Source of the DNA: Pirellulales bacterium
Lineage (GTDB): Bacteria; Planctomycetota; Planctomycetia; Pirellulales; JAEUIK01
Length of the DNA stretch: 55,307 nucleotides
Direction: 5' to 3'
Assembly (NCBI GenBank): GCA_019745975.1
Contig: JAIESQ010000141.1
Span: 1-55,307 of the forward strand
In this document: one piece after another, positions 1 through 8,593 of the stretch
Numbering within the stretch: position 1 is the first letter of the stretch
How the letters are laid out: each line of letters begins with the position of its first letter
Program-made: the position numbers and the translations under genes
Notes under the pieces: model-generated
Database searches by the model: none
Told to the model about the DNA's origin: nothing
The model's input: only the letters and a program-made list of their open reading frames with translations

Positions 1-110
1 CCCGCCCGGAGCGACTCTCCAGCCAGCGATGCTACCACCAAGCCGCCTGAAAAGTACAAACCGCGGGATGCACCCGATGCGGGTTCGCGCTAACCATCTG
101 GCCGACCGTC

Positions 111-285
111 GCCACCCGGACGCAAACGGGTCGCCCGGACGCAAACCGGACGATCACCCGGACGCAAAATGCGGAGTGTTACATTCGCCCTAAGGTTTGC
201 CCTCAATTTGAGTTCGGGTGCATATTGAAGCCACCCGGACGCACCCGGACGCAAAATCCCGGGCAATCTTAAAAGGGGGGGCCCC
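111..285 (-). repeat. Dispersed GCGTCCGG-motif repeat, copy A
   Basis: Read on the minus strand this stretch begins with a G/C run, then TTAAGATTGCCCGGGA, then repeated TTGCGTCCGGGT units. Five CCCGGACGCA units (plus strand) and one CCGGACGATC variant lie at about 115-170 and 232-256. A near-identical arrangement is at 55211-55307 in the opposite orientation, and a diverged copy is at 18437-18589. I see no convincing gene in 1-418; the stretch before 111 holds nothing recognisable. The role is unknown: it could be a REP-like element, a MITE or an array of protein-binding sites. Confidence 0.75.
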
Positions 286-418
286 TGGCTCGCCTGCCAA
301 AGCGACCTTGTGAGCCTGACAGGCCGCAAGTAACATCGCACACCCCTGCTATCCGCCAAGGATGGTCCGCCACGCTGCCACTGCGCGCTCGACCCCATGC
401 CGTTGTTCTGGTCCACGC

Positions 419-1891
419 ATGACGCATCGGACTGCTAGCACTGCTGATTCGGCCGCTACGGAGCCATCGCTGGCCTCACAATTCGAGCGCCCGCGACCGG
501 GCGCGCCTCGTCTGATCATCGTCAACAATGGGCTGAAAGACTGCCGTGGCCACCACTTTGAAACGGCGGTTGCGGTAGCCGAGTCGGCGGTGCGCTTCGA
601 TCTGGCGCCGGTGATGGCGACCCACCGCGATTGTCCCGCGGACTTAGTTCCGGATTGGTTGCCGAGCTATCCGGCGTTTCGGACTGAGTATTGGGCGCGC
701 CCCGCTGGCGTTCGCGCCCAGGTTCGCACGCTGCTCGATGCGACACTCCCGCGGTTGCCGGCCTTCGCCGCTGATCTGGTTGGCATGGCCCTCGATCTGC
801 GCTCCGCCTGGCGTCGCTCGCGGACTCAACGCTCGGCCATCGATACATCAAGTCGTGTGCTTGCGCAAATCGGCGCCGAACAAGCGGCGTTGCAGGCATT
901 TCAAGATGATCTGCGAGCTTTGCTACGGCAACTCGATGTCGATGCGTCGGATCATATCTATCTGCCCACGGCACACGGTCGCGAAGTGGTCGCCGTTCGG
1001 CGATTGGTTGACGAATTCCCTGCGGCCCGTTGCCCCGTGTTTCACCTCGAGTTTCGCAATCCACTGTTTCTTGGCGATTCTGGTTCGGACGATGCCTGCC
1101 GGTGGTCGCCAGCGGCACTAGAGTGCCAGGCGTGGTTTCAGCGATACCGTGAACTGGGTGTATCGAGCCGCATCGCGTTGTATACCGACGCTGAATTGCT
1201 CGCGGCCGAGTACCAGCGCATCGCGCAGTTACCCTTCGAGGTGCTGCCGATCCCCTTTCGGTCGAGGCTACTGCAACCACACGTACGCATCGAGCGGACG
1301 CCGTTGCGCTTGACGTTCTTGGGCGCGCCGCGCGACGACAAAGGCTTTCATTGGTTGCCCTTGCTGGCCAGGCGGTTGTGGCAAGACCAACGCCTTCGCG
1401 ACCAGGTCGAGCTGCACTTTCAGGCTTCGATCGCCTCTCCGAGCATCAACCCCAAGAGCGTCGCCGCGCTCCGCCGGCTGCGCAGGTACCCCGCGAAGTT
1501 CGTCCGTTTGATAGGCAGGAAGGGTCCGCTGCTTGCCGAACAATACTATGTCTCCCTGTCGCAAGCCGACGTCGTCCTATTTCCCTACGAGCCGTCGCGT
1601 TACCGAGCCGCTACGTCGGGCACTTTGACCGAAGCATTGGCTGCCGGAAAGCCGTGCGTTGTCCCAGCCGGCACCTGGCTCGCGGATCAGGTACCTGCCG
1701 GCAGCGGTGCGACCTTTACCGACTGTCCGTCGTTTGTCGAGGCGGTCTGCGACGTCGTCGAAAACTACGACAGCTACCGACGTCGCGCGGCAGAGTCCGC
1801 TCGCCTAGTGCTAGCGACGCACACACCAGACCGGCTCGTCGAGCAATTCTTGCAGCGCGCGCACGGAACAAAGAGGCGCGGGGCAGCATAG
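419..1891 (+). CDS. Glycosyltransferase, GT-B fold (family 4-like)
   Basis: Encodes about 490 residues. The C-terminal half reads like a GT-B donor-binding domain: a LTFLGAPRDDKGF stretch, then SQADVVLFPYEPSRY, then a SGTLTEALAAGKPCVVP segment that matches the nucleotide-sugar-binding region of family 4 enzymes. The N-terminal half opens with RLIIVNNGLKDCRGHHFE, a plausible acceptor-domain start. No signal peptide or membrane span is seen, so it is probably a cytoplasmic or membrane-associated sugar transferase in surface-polysaccharide synthesis. The next gene, another glycosyltransferase, starts 10 bases downstream, which indicates one operon. The start is uncertain: ATG at 419 was chosen, and ATG at 362 is also open; neither has a strong ribosome-binding site. 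Donor and acceptor cannot be told from sequence. Confidence 0.8.
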   Translation: MTHRTASTADSAATEPSLASQFERPRPGAPRLIIVNNGLKDCRGHHFETAVAVAESAVRFDLAPVMATHRDCPADLVPDWLPSYPAFRTEYWARPAGVRAQVRTLLDATLPRLPAFAADLVGMALDLRSAWRRSRTQRSAIDTSSRVLAQIGAEQAALQAFQDDLRALLRQLDVDASDHIYLPTAHGREVVAVRRLVDEFPAARCPVFHLEFRNPLFLGDSGSDDACRWSPAALECQAWFQRYRELGVSSRIALYTDAELLAAEYQRIAQLPFEVLPIPFRSRLLQPHVRIERTPLRLTFLGAPRDDKGFHWLPLLARRLWQDQRLRDQVELHFQASIASPSINPKSVAALRRLRRYPAKFVRLIGRKGPLLAEQYYVSLSQADVVLFPYEPSRYRAATSGTLTEALAAGKPCVVPAGTWLADQVPAGSGATFTDCPSFVEAVCDVVENYDSYRRRAAESARLVLATHTPDRLVEQFLQRAHGTKRRGAA

Positions 1892-1901
1892 GGCAACGAG
1901 G

Positions 1902-4055
1902 ATGTCATTTGCACGACGATTGCGACGCCGCGGCCGCGACCTTTGGCACTTAGGCCGATACGTCGGGCGACGAGTATCAACTCGCCGCAAGAACGACCTC
2001 AGCAATGCCACACGGCCGACAGCAGGTGCGCGAATCCTGTTCATCGACAGCGCGGTGCCGCAGTTTGACCGCGACGCCGGCAGCCGGATGACCTTTCAGT
2101 ATCTCGAGCTGCTGGTCGAAATGGGCTACCAAGTCCAGTTTCTGCCCGACGACGGACAACGCGTCGAACCGTATGCCACGCTGCTCGAATCGCGCGGTGT
2201 CGAGGTGCTGGCCGGACCCAAGCACCAGGGCTGCTGGCCCAAAATCTTGAACGCGCCGGACGACTTGGCCTGTGTCTGGCTTTCGCGGCCGCTGGTGGCG
2301 ATGAAGTATCTCGACGAGGTTCGCACCCAGAGCCGCGTCGCGGTGCTCTATTCGCTAATCGATCTCCATTACGTGCGCGAAGCACGGCGCGGAGAACTGA
2401 CAGGCAACCCGCTGTTTCGCTTACGATCACGGTTGTGGCGTCAGCTCGAATTGTCGCTCGTCGAGCAAGCCGACTTGTCACTATCGGTGAGTGAGACCGA
2501 AATTGCCGAACTGAGACGCCTGTTGCCGGCAGCTCGCGTCGAATGGTTGCCCCTGTACCTGCTATCGGCCGATGATCCATGCGGCAAGGTATCGATCGCC
2601 GAGTCACCTGAAGTGCTCTTTGTCGGTAGTTTTCGGCACGCACCGAACCTAGACGCCGCGCGCTGGCTGCTTGATGAGCTGTGGCCTCGCATCACGCGAG
2701 AAGTATGCGACGCCCGCTTGCATGTGGCGGGCGCCTCGGCGCCAGGCTGGCTGTCGGCGCGTCGACAACACAACGTCGAGATTCATGACTCGATTAGCGA
2801 TGAAAGGTTACATGCGCTGTACCGGCGCTGCCGTGTGGCCATCGTCCCCTTGCGGTTCGGCGCCGGTGCGAAAGGCAAGACCATCGAGGCCATGCAGCGG
2901 GACGTGCCGTTGGTGAGCACGAGTTTCGGTATCGAAGGGTTGCCGTACGACGAGAATCTCCCTGCAGCGCGCGACGATGCCAATGAATTCGTGGCGCGGG
3001 TCGTGCAGCTCTGCCGCGATCCTCGTGCCTGCCAACGCGCCGTCACAAGTCAAAGGCAGTACTTGCGCAATCATTTCTCGAGAGCGAGCGCGAAGCTACG
3101 TCTCGAAGAGATCCTGCATTCCGCGACCGGCGGAGTCTCGGCCGGAACGCTCGCTTCAGGTTTCAGTAGCCGCTCACCGAACACCGTCAAGTGGGGCGAA
3201 ACGGGCGATGCCGTTGCCATCACTCGAGAAGCGCACCCCATGGACCTCGATATCGGGGTGATTTACACGCACGAGCGCGAATTCATCGGGCCCTTGCTCA
3301 AGTCAATGGCCGAATCGGGTCCGGGCCTGCGGATGCGCTTATGGCTTATCGATAATCGGAGTGACGACGGGGCCGAGCAGTGGGTATCCTTATTTGCGCA
3401 CACGCAAGTCCTACACAACTCGCGACGACTGAACTATGCCGAGAACCTCAATCGCGTGCTCGAAGCGGCCACCGCTCGTTACGTGCTGCTGTTGAACACC
3501 GACATGGTTTTTGATCCGCAAGACTGCTGCCTCGCGCGCATGGTGGCCTTCATGGATCGTCATCCGCGATGCGGCCTATCAACCTGTCGGCTGGTGCATC
3601 CCGATGGCAGTGAAGCCCACGCTGGCCGACGAACCCAGTCGTTGAGCGTGATTGCCGCACGGCGGTTCGGGTTGGGGCGATTATCGCGCCAAACGATCGA
3701 TCATTACCTATGCCGCGACCATGATGCCAGCGAATCGCACGAATGCGATTGGGTGTCGGGGTGTTTCATGATGCTGCGGCGCGAAGTCAGTCACGAAGTT
3801 GGCCCCTTCGATACCAGGTTCGGCAAGTATTTTGAGGACGTCGACATGGCGCTGCGTGTTCGCCGTGCCGGCTGGAGCGTGATGCAGAATCGCGCTACGA
3901 AATGCATGCACTGGGAGCAGCGCGGCAGTGCCCGAATTTGGTCGCGCGACGCCTGGCGACACTTGCGAGCCTACGCGATCTGGCTGAGAAAATGGGGCCG
4001 AGCACCGCGCTGGAGTGCAATGGATTCGACGAAACCTTCGAAGCTCGCAGCGTAA
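1902..4055 (+). CDS. Two-domain glycosyltransferase (GT4-GT2 fusion)
   Basis: 717 residues carrying two glycosyltransferase modules. Residues about 40-410 are a GT-B enzyme: ILFIDSAVPQFDRDAGSR opens the fold, VLFVGSFRHAPNLDAARWL begins the C-terminal lobe, and PLRFGAGAKGKTIEAM is the donor-site segment. From about residue 446 a GT-A family 2 module follows: DIGVIYTHERE, LLLNTDMVF (DxD-like acidic motif) and DWVSGCFMMLRR, then GKYFEDVDMALRVRRAGW with the ED motif. The second half resembles WbbL-type rhamnosyltransferases. A single polypeptide that adds two sugars is consistent with polysaccharide assembly. ATG at 1902 follows the previous stop by 10 bases with an AGGG upstream. The convergent HNH gene ends the cluster. 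Confidence 0.87.
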   Translation: MSFARRLRRRGRDLWHLGRYVGRRVSTRRKNDLSNATRPTAGARILFIDSAVPQFDRDAGSRMTFQYLELLVEMGYQVQFLPDDGQRVEPYATLLESRGVEVLAGPKHQGCWPKILNAPDDLACVWLSRPLVAMKYLDEVRTQSRVAVLYSLIDLHYVREARRGELTGNPLFRLRSRLWRQLELSLVEQADLSLSVSETEIAELRRLLPAARVEWLPLYLLSADDPCGKVSIAESPEVLFVGSFRHAPNLDAARWLLDELWPRITREVCDARLHVAGASAPGWLSARRQHNVEIHDSISDERLHALYRRCRVAIVPLRFGAGAKGKTIEAMQRDVPLVSTSFGIEGLPYDENLPAARDDANEFVARVVQLCRDPRACQRAVTSQRQYLRNHFSRASAKLRLEEILHSATGGVSAGTLASGFSSRSPNTVKWGETGDAVAITREAHPMDLDIGVIYTHEREFIGPLLKSMAESGPGLRMRLWLIDNRSDDGAEQWVSLFAHTQVLHNSRRLNYAENLNRVLEAATARYVLLLNTDMVFDPQDCCLARMVAFMDRHPRCGLSTCRLVHPDGSEAHAGRRTQSLSVIAARRFGLGRLSRQTIDHYLCRDHDASESHECDWVSGCFMMLRREVSHEVGPFDTRFGKYFEDVDMALRVRRAGWSVMQNRATKCMHWEQRGSARIWSRDAWRHLRAYAIWLRKWGRAPRWSAMDSTKPSKLAA

Positions 4056-4065
4056 TGGATGCCGA

Positions 4066-4704
4066 TCACTTCAGATCGACCGACCAGTACGCGTTGTCGA
4101 GGAACGACTTCCAGCTCTCGTATTTTGGATTGCCCAATTTGATCGTTAGCAAGGGACTGCGCTTGGGGCGATACGGCGGGCGGACCAATCGCATGTTGGC
4201 CTCGGTCGGGGTACGGCCTCCCTTGCGGACGTTACACTTCACACAACTGCAAACAATGTTCTCCCAAGTGGTGTCGCCGCCGCGGCTGCGCGGCACCACG
4301 TGATCCAAGCTCAGCTCGCTTGTCGGAAACCGCCGCCCACAATACTGACAGCGATTGCCGTCGCGGGCGAAGATGTTTCGACGGTTGAACCGCACCGTCT
4401 GCTTCGGCAGCCGATCATACACCAATAGCCGAATGACGCGCGGCACCTGGATCTCGAAGTTGACCGACCGAATCCAGTCCTGATCGGGCTCTTTGAAGCC
4501 TGCCCGCAGTTCACTGATCTCGCGCCAACTGGCAAAATCATAGTTGGCGTACTGACCGTCTTCGATGTGGACGACTTCGGCCAGGTCGCGGCACAACAGC
4601 GAGAATGCGCGGCGCACGTTGACCACGTGCACGGCCAAATACACCCGATTCAGGACTAAGACGCTAGCGCCCAACGGGTCATGATTGGCCGCAACGGTCA
4701 ACAT
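4066..4704 (-). CDS. HNH endonuclease family protein
   Basis: 212 residues from ATG at 4704, which is preceded by GGAGAG at good spacing. An open frame continues upstream to 5052 but looks non-coding in composition. The N-terminus (VLVLNRVYLAVHVVNVRRAF) is the conserved lead-in of the stand-alone HNH proteins common in planctomycetes and cyanobacteria. The nuclease core has CQYC (residues 119-122), the LSLDHVVPRSRGG histidine motif (134-142), N149 and a second CVKC pair (154-157), so the zinc finger and catalytic ββα-metal elements are complete. Its cellular role (restriction, repair or recombination) is not established. It is convergent with the glycosyltransferase operon and has no phage or restriction neighbours. 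Confidence 0.88.
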   Translation of the reverse strand: MLTVAANHDPLGASVLVLNRVYLAVHVVNVRRAFSLLCRDLAEVVHIEDGQYANYDFASWREISELRAGFKEPDQDWIRSVNFEIQVPRVIRLLVYDRLPKQTVRFNRRNIFARDGNRCQYCGRRFPTSELSLDHVVPRSRGGDTTWENIVCSCVKCNVRKGGRTPTEANMRLVRPPYRPKRSPLLTIKLGNPKYESWKSFLDNAYWSVDLK

Positions 4705-5128
4705 ACGGCGAGCTCTCCGAAACCAGACGTGCACATCACTCTTGCAATTGTCGCCACCGCCGGTAGCGATCGTCCAGGCCCCCACGCACACGCCGTGACA
4801 CCAGGCAGGCAAGCCCATCCTTGGCAAGGGCTTGTGCTGGCACCGACGAGGTTTGCGACATTCTACCGGCTGCCCCCACGTCCGACCAGCAAATCTAGCG
4901 GTTGTCGGGCGGGATGCAGACCTTCGCGACAACCGATTCCTCAGCGCCAAAGTGCGACCGTTGTCAAGATCGAGTCGCCGTTTTGGCCTGTCAACCCCAC
5001 CAAAACGAAAAAGTGTCACCAAGCCGACTTGCTCGCGTTTCCACGTTGTCATTAGGATGAACTAGCGCAACGATCGGTCGACGTTCTCACCGACGATTGC
5101 CCGCCGCCAGGCAAAGGAACCAGGGCCT
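4705..5128. other. Intergenic region, divergent promoters expected
   Basis: 424 bases between the divergent HNH gene and the small Cys-pair gene. Open frames here have no domain resemblance. One 9-bp inverted repeat, CGGTTGTCG/CGACAACCG, lies at about 4900-4937, and a small AAGCCC/GGGCTT stem at about 4811-4833. No clear promoter hexamers could be assigned. Confidence 0.5.
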
Positions 5129-5437
5129 ATGATTCACTACTCGTGCGACTGCTGCAAACGGGAGTTGGATCCCGAAGATAACGTGCGCTACGTCGTCAAA
5201 ATGGAGATCGCGCAGGAGGTGCAGCCGCTAGGGGTGGACGAGCTGGACGACGATCGCGACTATCTCGACGAGATCCAGGACGCGCTCGAAAGGCTCGACG
5301 AAGACGAGCTGATCGACCTGGGCAGCGCCGGAGCGCGGACCATGCGGTTCGATCTTTGCGCCGACTGCGCCAAGCGCTTTTTGAAGAATCCGTTAGGGCG
5401 CGACCTCGCCAAGCAGCTCAACTTCAGCGAGAACTGA
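5129..5437 (+). CDS. Small Cys-pair (zinc-ribbon-like) hypothetical protein
   Basis: 102 residues. It has two cysteine pairs: CDCC near residues 6-9 and CADC near 77-80, followed by KRFLKNPLGR. These could form one zinc-binding knuckle bridging the ends of the protein. The middle is very acidic (DELDDDRDYLDEIQDALERLDEDELIDL), predicted helical. The AAAGGAA upstream of ATG 5129 is a usable ribosome-binding site. There is no signal peptide or membrane span. I recognise the pattern as one of small conserved planctomycete proteins of unknown function, but cannot assign a role. It stands alone, followed by a decayed transposase. Confidence 0.75.
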   Translation: MIHYSCDCCKRELDPEDNVRYVVKMEIAQEVQPLGVDELDDDRDYLDEIQDALERLDEDELIDLGSAGARTMRFDLCADCAKRFLKNPLGRDLAKQLNFSEN

Positions 5438-5592
5438 CGACAGCAGTTCGATCGCTGCCATGCCTACGACCGCGTCGCGTGCCGTTGTCATACGGCGGCA
5501 GGCCGAACTGGTTGACTTTGCCATCGTATCAGTCCCAGCGAACGCTGGGCGCACCATGACGTTGCGGAACCACTCGAAGCCGATACCCGACC

Positions 5593-6034
5593 AATCAGGC
5601 GGTTCAGTTGCTCGCCGATCATGGCTTCGCGGCCTGGCGCAGGCCATGCAACTGCTCATCAACGAGTGCGCCAAGATCGAGCGGCAGGAGGCCCTCGGCG
5701 TCGGTCCCTACGAGTGACGCGCGCAGCGTAACGTGCAGGCCAACGGTTTCAAGCCGAAGACCGTCAAGACGCGGATCGGCCCGCTGCAATTGGCGGTACC
5801 TCAGGTCCACGGCGCGAAGTTCTATCCGCAAGCCCTGGAGCGCGGTACGCGGAGCGAAAAAGCCCTGCTCGCGGCCTTGGCCGAGATGTACTTCCAAGGT
5901 GTTTCGACCGTCAAGGTGTCCAAGATCGCCGAAGAATTGTGCGGCTGCGAGATTTCTTCGCGCGACGTCCGCCGCGCCACCGCGTTCTTGGACGAAGAGT
6001 TCGAGAAATGGCGCAACCGGCCGTTGGGGCAAGT
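5593..6034 (+). pseudogene. Broken IS256/Mutator-type transposase fragment
   Basis: The reading runs NQAVQLLADHGF from 5593, then must shift frame near 5630 to continue GLAQAMQLLINECAKIERQ and EALGVGPYE. A TGA at 5715-5717 interrupts the same frame before QANGFKPKTVKTRIGPLQL and VPQVHGAKFYPQALERG. The TGA stands where IS256-family proteins usually have arginine in the PYER motif, so a CGA-to-TGA change is the simplest explanation. Homology stops at RPLGQ near 6034, so the DDE catalytic domain is absent. The fragment therefore has a frameshift, a nonsense codon and a 3' truncation, and is dead. It is probably the first of several insertions that accumulated up to about 6850. Confidence 0.85.
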
Positions 6035-6123
6035 GTCAGGTAGAGAGATTTGAGTTTGCCGCGGGCGTCTTTGGCTTTCATTTGCCAGTCGACGCCTCGC
6101 TGTGTCGTGTTGACGTCGATCGA
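6035..6123 (-). pseudogene. Possible C-terminal transposase scrap
   Basis: Read on the minus strand, this short piece gives TTQRGVDWQMKAKDARGKL and KSLYLT. That resembles the conserved tail of IS630-type transposases (a W-F/M-T-x-x-D-A-R-x-K-L-x-x-L-Y-P pattern). It has no start codon and is only about 30 codons, wedged between the IS256 fragment and MITE copy A. The resemblance rests on memory of the family pattern and is weak. Confidence 0.3.
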
Positions 6124-6307
6124 CTAGCCCGCATTTCGCACCAGCCATCTGCTACGCGGAGCCCAAGTCCTTGGATGGTGGCGTCGCCGGGTGCGTCTCG
6201 ATCCTCAACGTATGAGCCAATACGCTTCCGGTCGATCCACACCCTGCTTCTTGCCATCCAAGCACTTAACTCCGCTCGCGACGAAGTTGGTGAGAAATGC
6301 GGGCCAG
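6124..6307 (+). mobile_element. 184-bp MITE, copy A
   Basis: This 184-bp segment is flanked by inverted ends: CTAGCCCGCATTTCGCACCA on the left and TGGTGAGAAATGCGGGCCAG on the right. An element of the same length and nearly the same sequence lies in reverse orientation at 18590-18773. It is too short to encode a transposase. If CTAG is the target duplication, this copy has decayed at the right end (CCAG). CTAG-type targets are known for IS5-group elements, so mobilisation by such an element is an inference. Confidence 0.85.
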
Positions 6308-6627
6308 GCGGCCAGCTCCGAATGAAGTTTGAGCCGAACCGCCGTCCCGAAACGCGCTGCCGGGTGCGCGAGCTCAGCTCGTTCTCGGCGAAGTTCAGCC
6401 AACTACCGCTCGACGCGCCTGCTGGTCGCTGGCGGCAGCGGCGCCGAACCGAAAAGCAGACGCTCTTGAAACTGGAGTTTCGCACCTTCGTCAACCACTG
6501 GCTGCGGATCCCTTGTCAGGTGCTCCGTAGCGGGCGCAAAGTGATCTTGCGACTGCTGGCCTACCACGATTGGCAGCCGGTGTTCTTTCGGCTGGCCGGG
6601 CAACTCCGCCATCCACTACGGTGCTGA
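6308..6627 (+). pseudogene. C-terminal transposase remnant (possibly IS1380/IS4-like)
   Basis: This frame ends at TGA 6625-6627 and carries LKLEFRTFVNHWLRIPCQV, then LRSGRKVILRLLAYHDWQP. The basic, aromatic-rich tail resembles the C-terminus of IS1380/IS4-type transposases. No upstream catalytic portion remains, because MITE copy A and other scraps occupy that position. A longer open frame running through from 5608 is a chance fusion of unrelated remnants. The family assignment is tentative. Confidence 0.45.
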
Positions 6628-6783
6628 AGTCACGGCGCGCCGGAGTCGTGCGGCCGATCTCCGGCGTGTCCATCACTGCAGGTCCAGCCGTGGACCATGT
6701 GTGCCGCCACGCCTCACCCACGAAAGGAGCCCGACCGCATGCCAGACGCACAACCCGACGCTCCAAGAGCCGCCCAACGGCGG

Positions 6784-6818
6784 CGCGATGGCGGCTGCGC
6801 TCCGCGCCGCCGCCATCG
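6784..6818. repeat. 11-bp stem-loop downstream of porin gene
   Basis: GCGATGGCGGC pairs with GCCGCCATCGC around a 13-base loop, just after the porin stop codon on the minus strand. It could help end porin transcription, but no T-run follows. The surrounding 6628-6846 also holds a 39-codon frame at 6739-6858 with an AAAGGAG upstream, which I do not believe is a gene. Confidence 0.5.
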
Positions 6819-6846
6819 CACGACTCGGCCTACGCTTGTTTACGGA

Positions 6847-8214
6847 CTAGTATGTTAAAACCGTATCGATGCCAAATATGGTTGACCTACCATACACGTC
6901 AAACACATTTTGAGCGATCGTGCCCGGTGCATTTGGGTTTGGAACGCCAGGCGCCCAAAGGTATCGCATCTCCGGACGAATGATGAGGTTCCTGCTTGGT
7001 ATGATATTGATGCCATACGTGAACGTGTAATAGGAGGTTCCGTCCATCTTCATCCATTCGGCGCGGGCACCGAGCCTAAGCTTCTCCGTCAGATCGTAGA
7101 AGATGTAGTTTGCGGTGCCGATGCTGTTTCTGGTGATGCCGTTGATGATGAAAGTAGTGGGGTTATTGGTGCTAAGGGTGTCAAATTGGTGCACGGACAT
7201 TATTCTATCCGTCCACTTCTGCGACAAGATGACGCCGTTGGTGAAGCCCTGTCCGCGCCAACCGAAGTTGCCGAACATGGACCAGTACGCGATGCTGGTC
7301 TCTTCAGTCGGGTTCCACGCAAACCCCGCCATTCCGTTGTTACCGCCTCGAATTTGGTCGAAGCCGGTATCCCAGCCAAGAAACCAGCCGCCGATCAGCG
7401 TGAATGTATCGTTGACTTTATAGTTCCCCAAAGCGCCCGTGTGAGTGAACGCTTCGCCGTTGTACCACAACATTTGGCGACTGAAGAAGAAATTACCCAT
7501 CGGCGGAATTACTTCGTAGCCGGTTGGCGTAAAGAAGTGGCCAACCTTTACGCTCAACTTTTCATTGAACGCCACCTGCCCGTAGAGCTGAGGGATGGCC
7601 CAATTGTAGACGCCCCTGTCAAAGCCACTGAGGTAGTCCCACCGGCCCGGTCGGTTACCGAACGACTGCGCGTCGTTGCCGTCGACACCGTAGAGAAAGT
7701 CTGCGCGAAATCCCAAGCCAGGTCCCTTGCTCCCGTCGGCGATACGCTCCGCGTATAACCACTGCTGGTTTAGATTAGGCCGCAACCATTCTCCAGTCGC
7801 GGGGATGCCAGTGGGTTCCGTCAAGAAGGGTCCGTTGCCGGTAAACGCGCCGTCCGGCCGGTTTTGATAACCAATTTCGGTCCACCCACCGATCACGATG
7901 TCGTTCCTCGCAAGCCAACCGTTCGGGCGAAGCGACATGATGCTCCAGGGCGCTTCGGCTGCGTCGTCGTCGTCGTCTGCCGCATACCCATTCGCGGGCC
8001 CAGTCGGACCTTGGTCAGGGGCCTCATCACCGCCGGGCTCCTCTTCCTTGGCGGTGGCCGCAGGCTCCTGCGCATAGTAGTCGCTGTACTCGTAGGCCGT
8101 CTGCCGCACCGAGCTCGGCTGCCGCAGACTGGCCGACGCTCCCCACTGCGCCCAGACCGTGCCCGGAAGCACGCTGGCGAGCGCGGCGGCAAGCGCCCAG
8201 TGTGTTGGTTTCAT
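6847..8214 (-). CDS. Outer-membrane beta-barrel porin (BBP2/OmpL-like)
   Basis: 455 residues from ATG at 8214, chosen because GGAG lies nine bases upstream and a signal peptide follows directly (MKPTHWALAAALASVLPG, cleavage likely after VWA-Q). After an acidic, low-complexity spacer (AADDDDDAAEAPW) come alternating aromatic/polar strands typical of the planctomycete putative beta-barrel porin-2 family: GYQNRPDGAFTG, LNQQWLYAERI, FRADFLYGVDGNDAQSFGN, VKVGHFFTPTGYEVIPP. The C-terminus ends in an aromatic-rich strand, as expected for barrel insertion. It probably forms an outer-membrane pore or adhesin; substrate unknown. It lies downstream of two secreted-protein genes on the same strand but with a 379-base gap, so it probably has its own promoter. 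Confidence 0.85.
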   Translation of the reverse strand: MKPTHWALAAALASVLPGTVWAQWGASASLRQPSSVRQTAYEYSDYYAQEPAATAKEEEPGGDEAPDQGPTGPANGYAADDDDDAAEAPWSIMSLRPNGWLARNDIVIGGWTEIGYQNRPDGAFTGNGPFLTEPTGIPATGEWLRPNLNQQWLYAERIADGSKGPGLGFRADFLYGVDGNDAQSFGNRPGRWDYLSGFDRGVYNWAIPQLYGQVAFNEKLSVKVGHFFTPTGYEVIPPMGNFFFSRQMLWYNGEAFTHTGALGNYKVNDTFTLIGGWFLGWDTGFDQIRGGNNGMAGFAWNPTEETSIAYWSMFGNFGWRGQGFTNGVILSQKWTDRIMSVHQFDTLSTNNPTTFIINGITRNSIGTANYIFYDLTEKLRLGARAEWMKMDGTSYYTFTYGINIIPSRNLIIRPEMRYLWAPGVPNPNAPGTIAQNVFDVYGRSTIFGIDTVLTY

Positions 8215-8593
8215 GACAAAGGCTCCAATCGGTGGAGAAATGTGGCTGGCGTGGCCTTTTGACCACGTACCCGTGTTTGGGGCGGGTGAGCTAGGTTCGT
8301 GCGTTCTGCTCGGCGCAGGTGTGTAGGCAGGCCCGCGCGTCGCGGCCACGTCGGCCAATTCTCGTATCGACGCTGGCACTACCGGAATCGAGTGCTCGCA
8401 GCCCGTAAAACCAGCAATTTGAGCGAGATGCGGCAGCAAATGTAAAACGTTGCCGGTCGTACGGAACGCGCGCGATACGTGTCGAACGCGCGGCGCCTGC
8501 AAAGTTTCGCGCGCTTGCCTCGTCGTGCTGGCGCGATCGCTTGTGTGTTAACAAGCCTTGATCCGAGCGCGCGGTGACGAGAATGGTCCCGCG
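8215..8593. other. Upstream region of porin gene
   Basis: 379 bases between two minus-strand genes. It should hold the porin promoter and leader. No confident -35/-10 pair, riboswitch or repeat family member was identified. Confidence 0.4.

Noticed and set aside
111-256. CRISPR-like array of CCCGGACGCA units
   Set aside because: Units are short and irregularly spaced, some are adjacent, and the same layout recurs elsewhere; a dispersed repeat.
5608-6627. 339-codon open frame through the mobile-element region
   Set aside because: It joins the wrong frame of the IS256 fragment, the MITE and a transposase tail; a chance fusion.
6739-6858. 39-codon frame with AAAGGAG upstream
   Set aside because: Arg-rich, overlaps the porin end, contains a palindrome and has no resemblance to known proteins.
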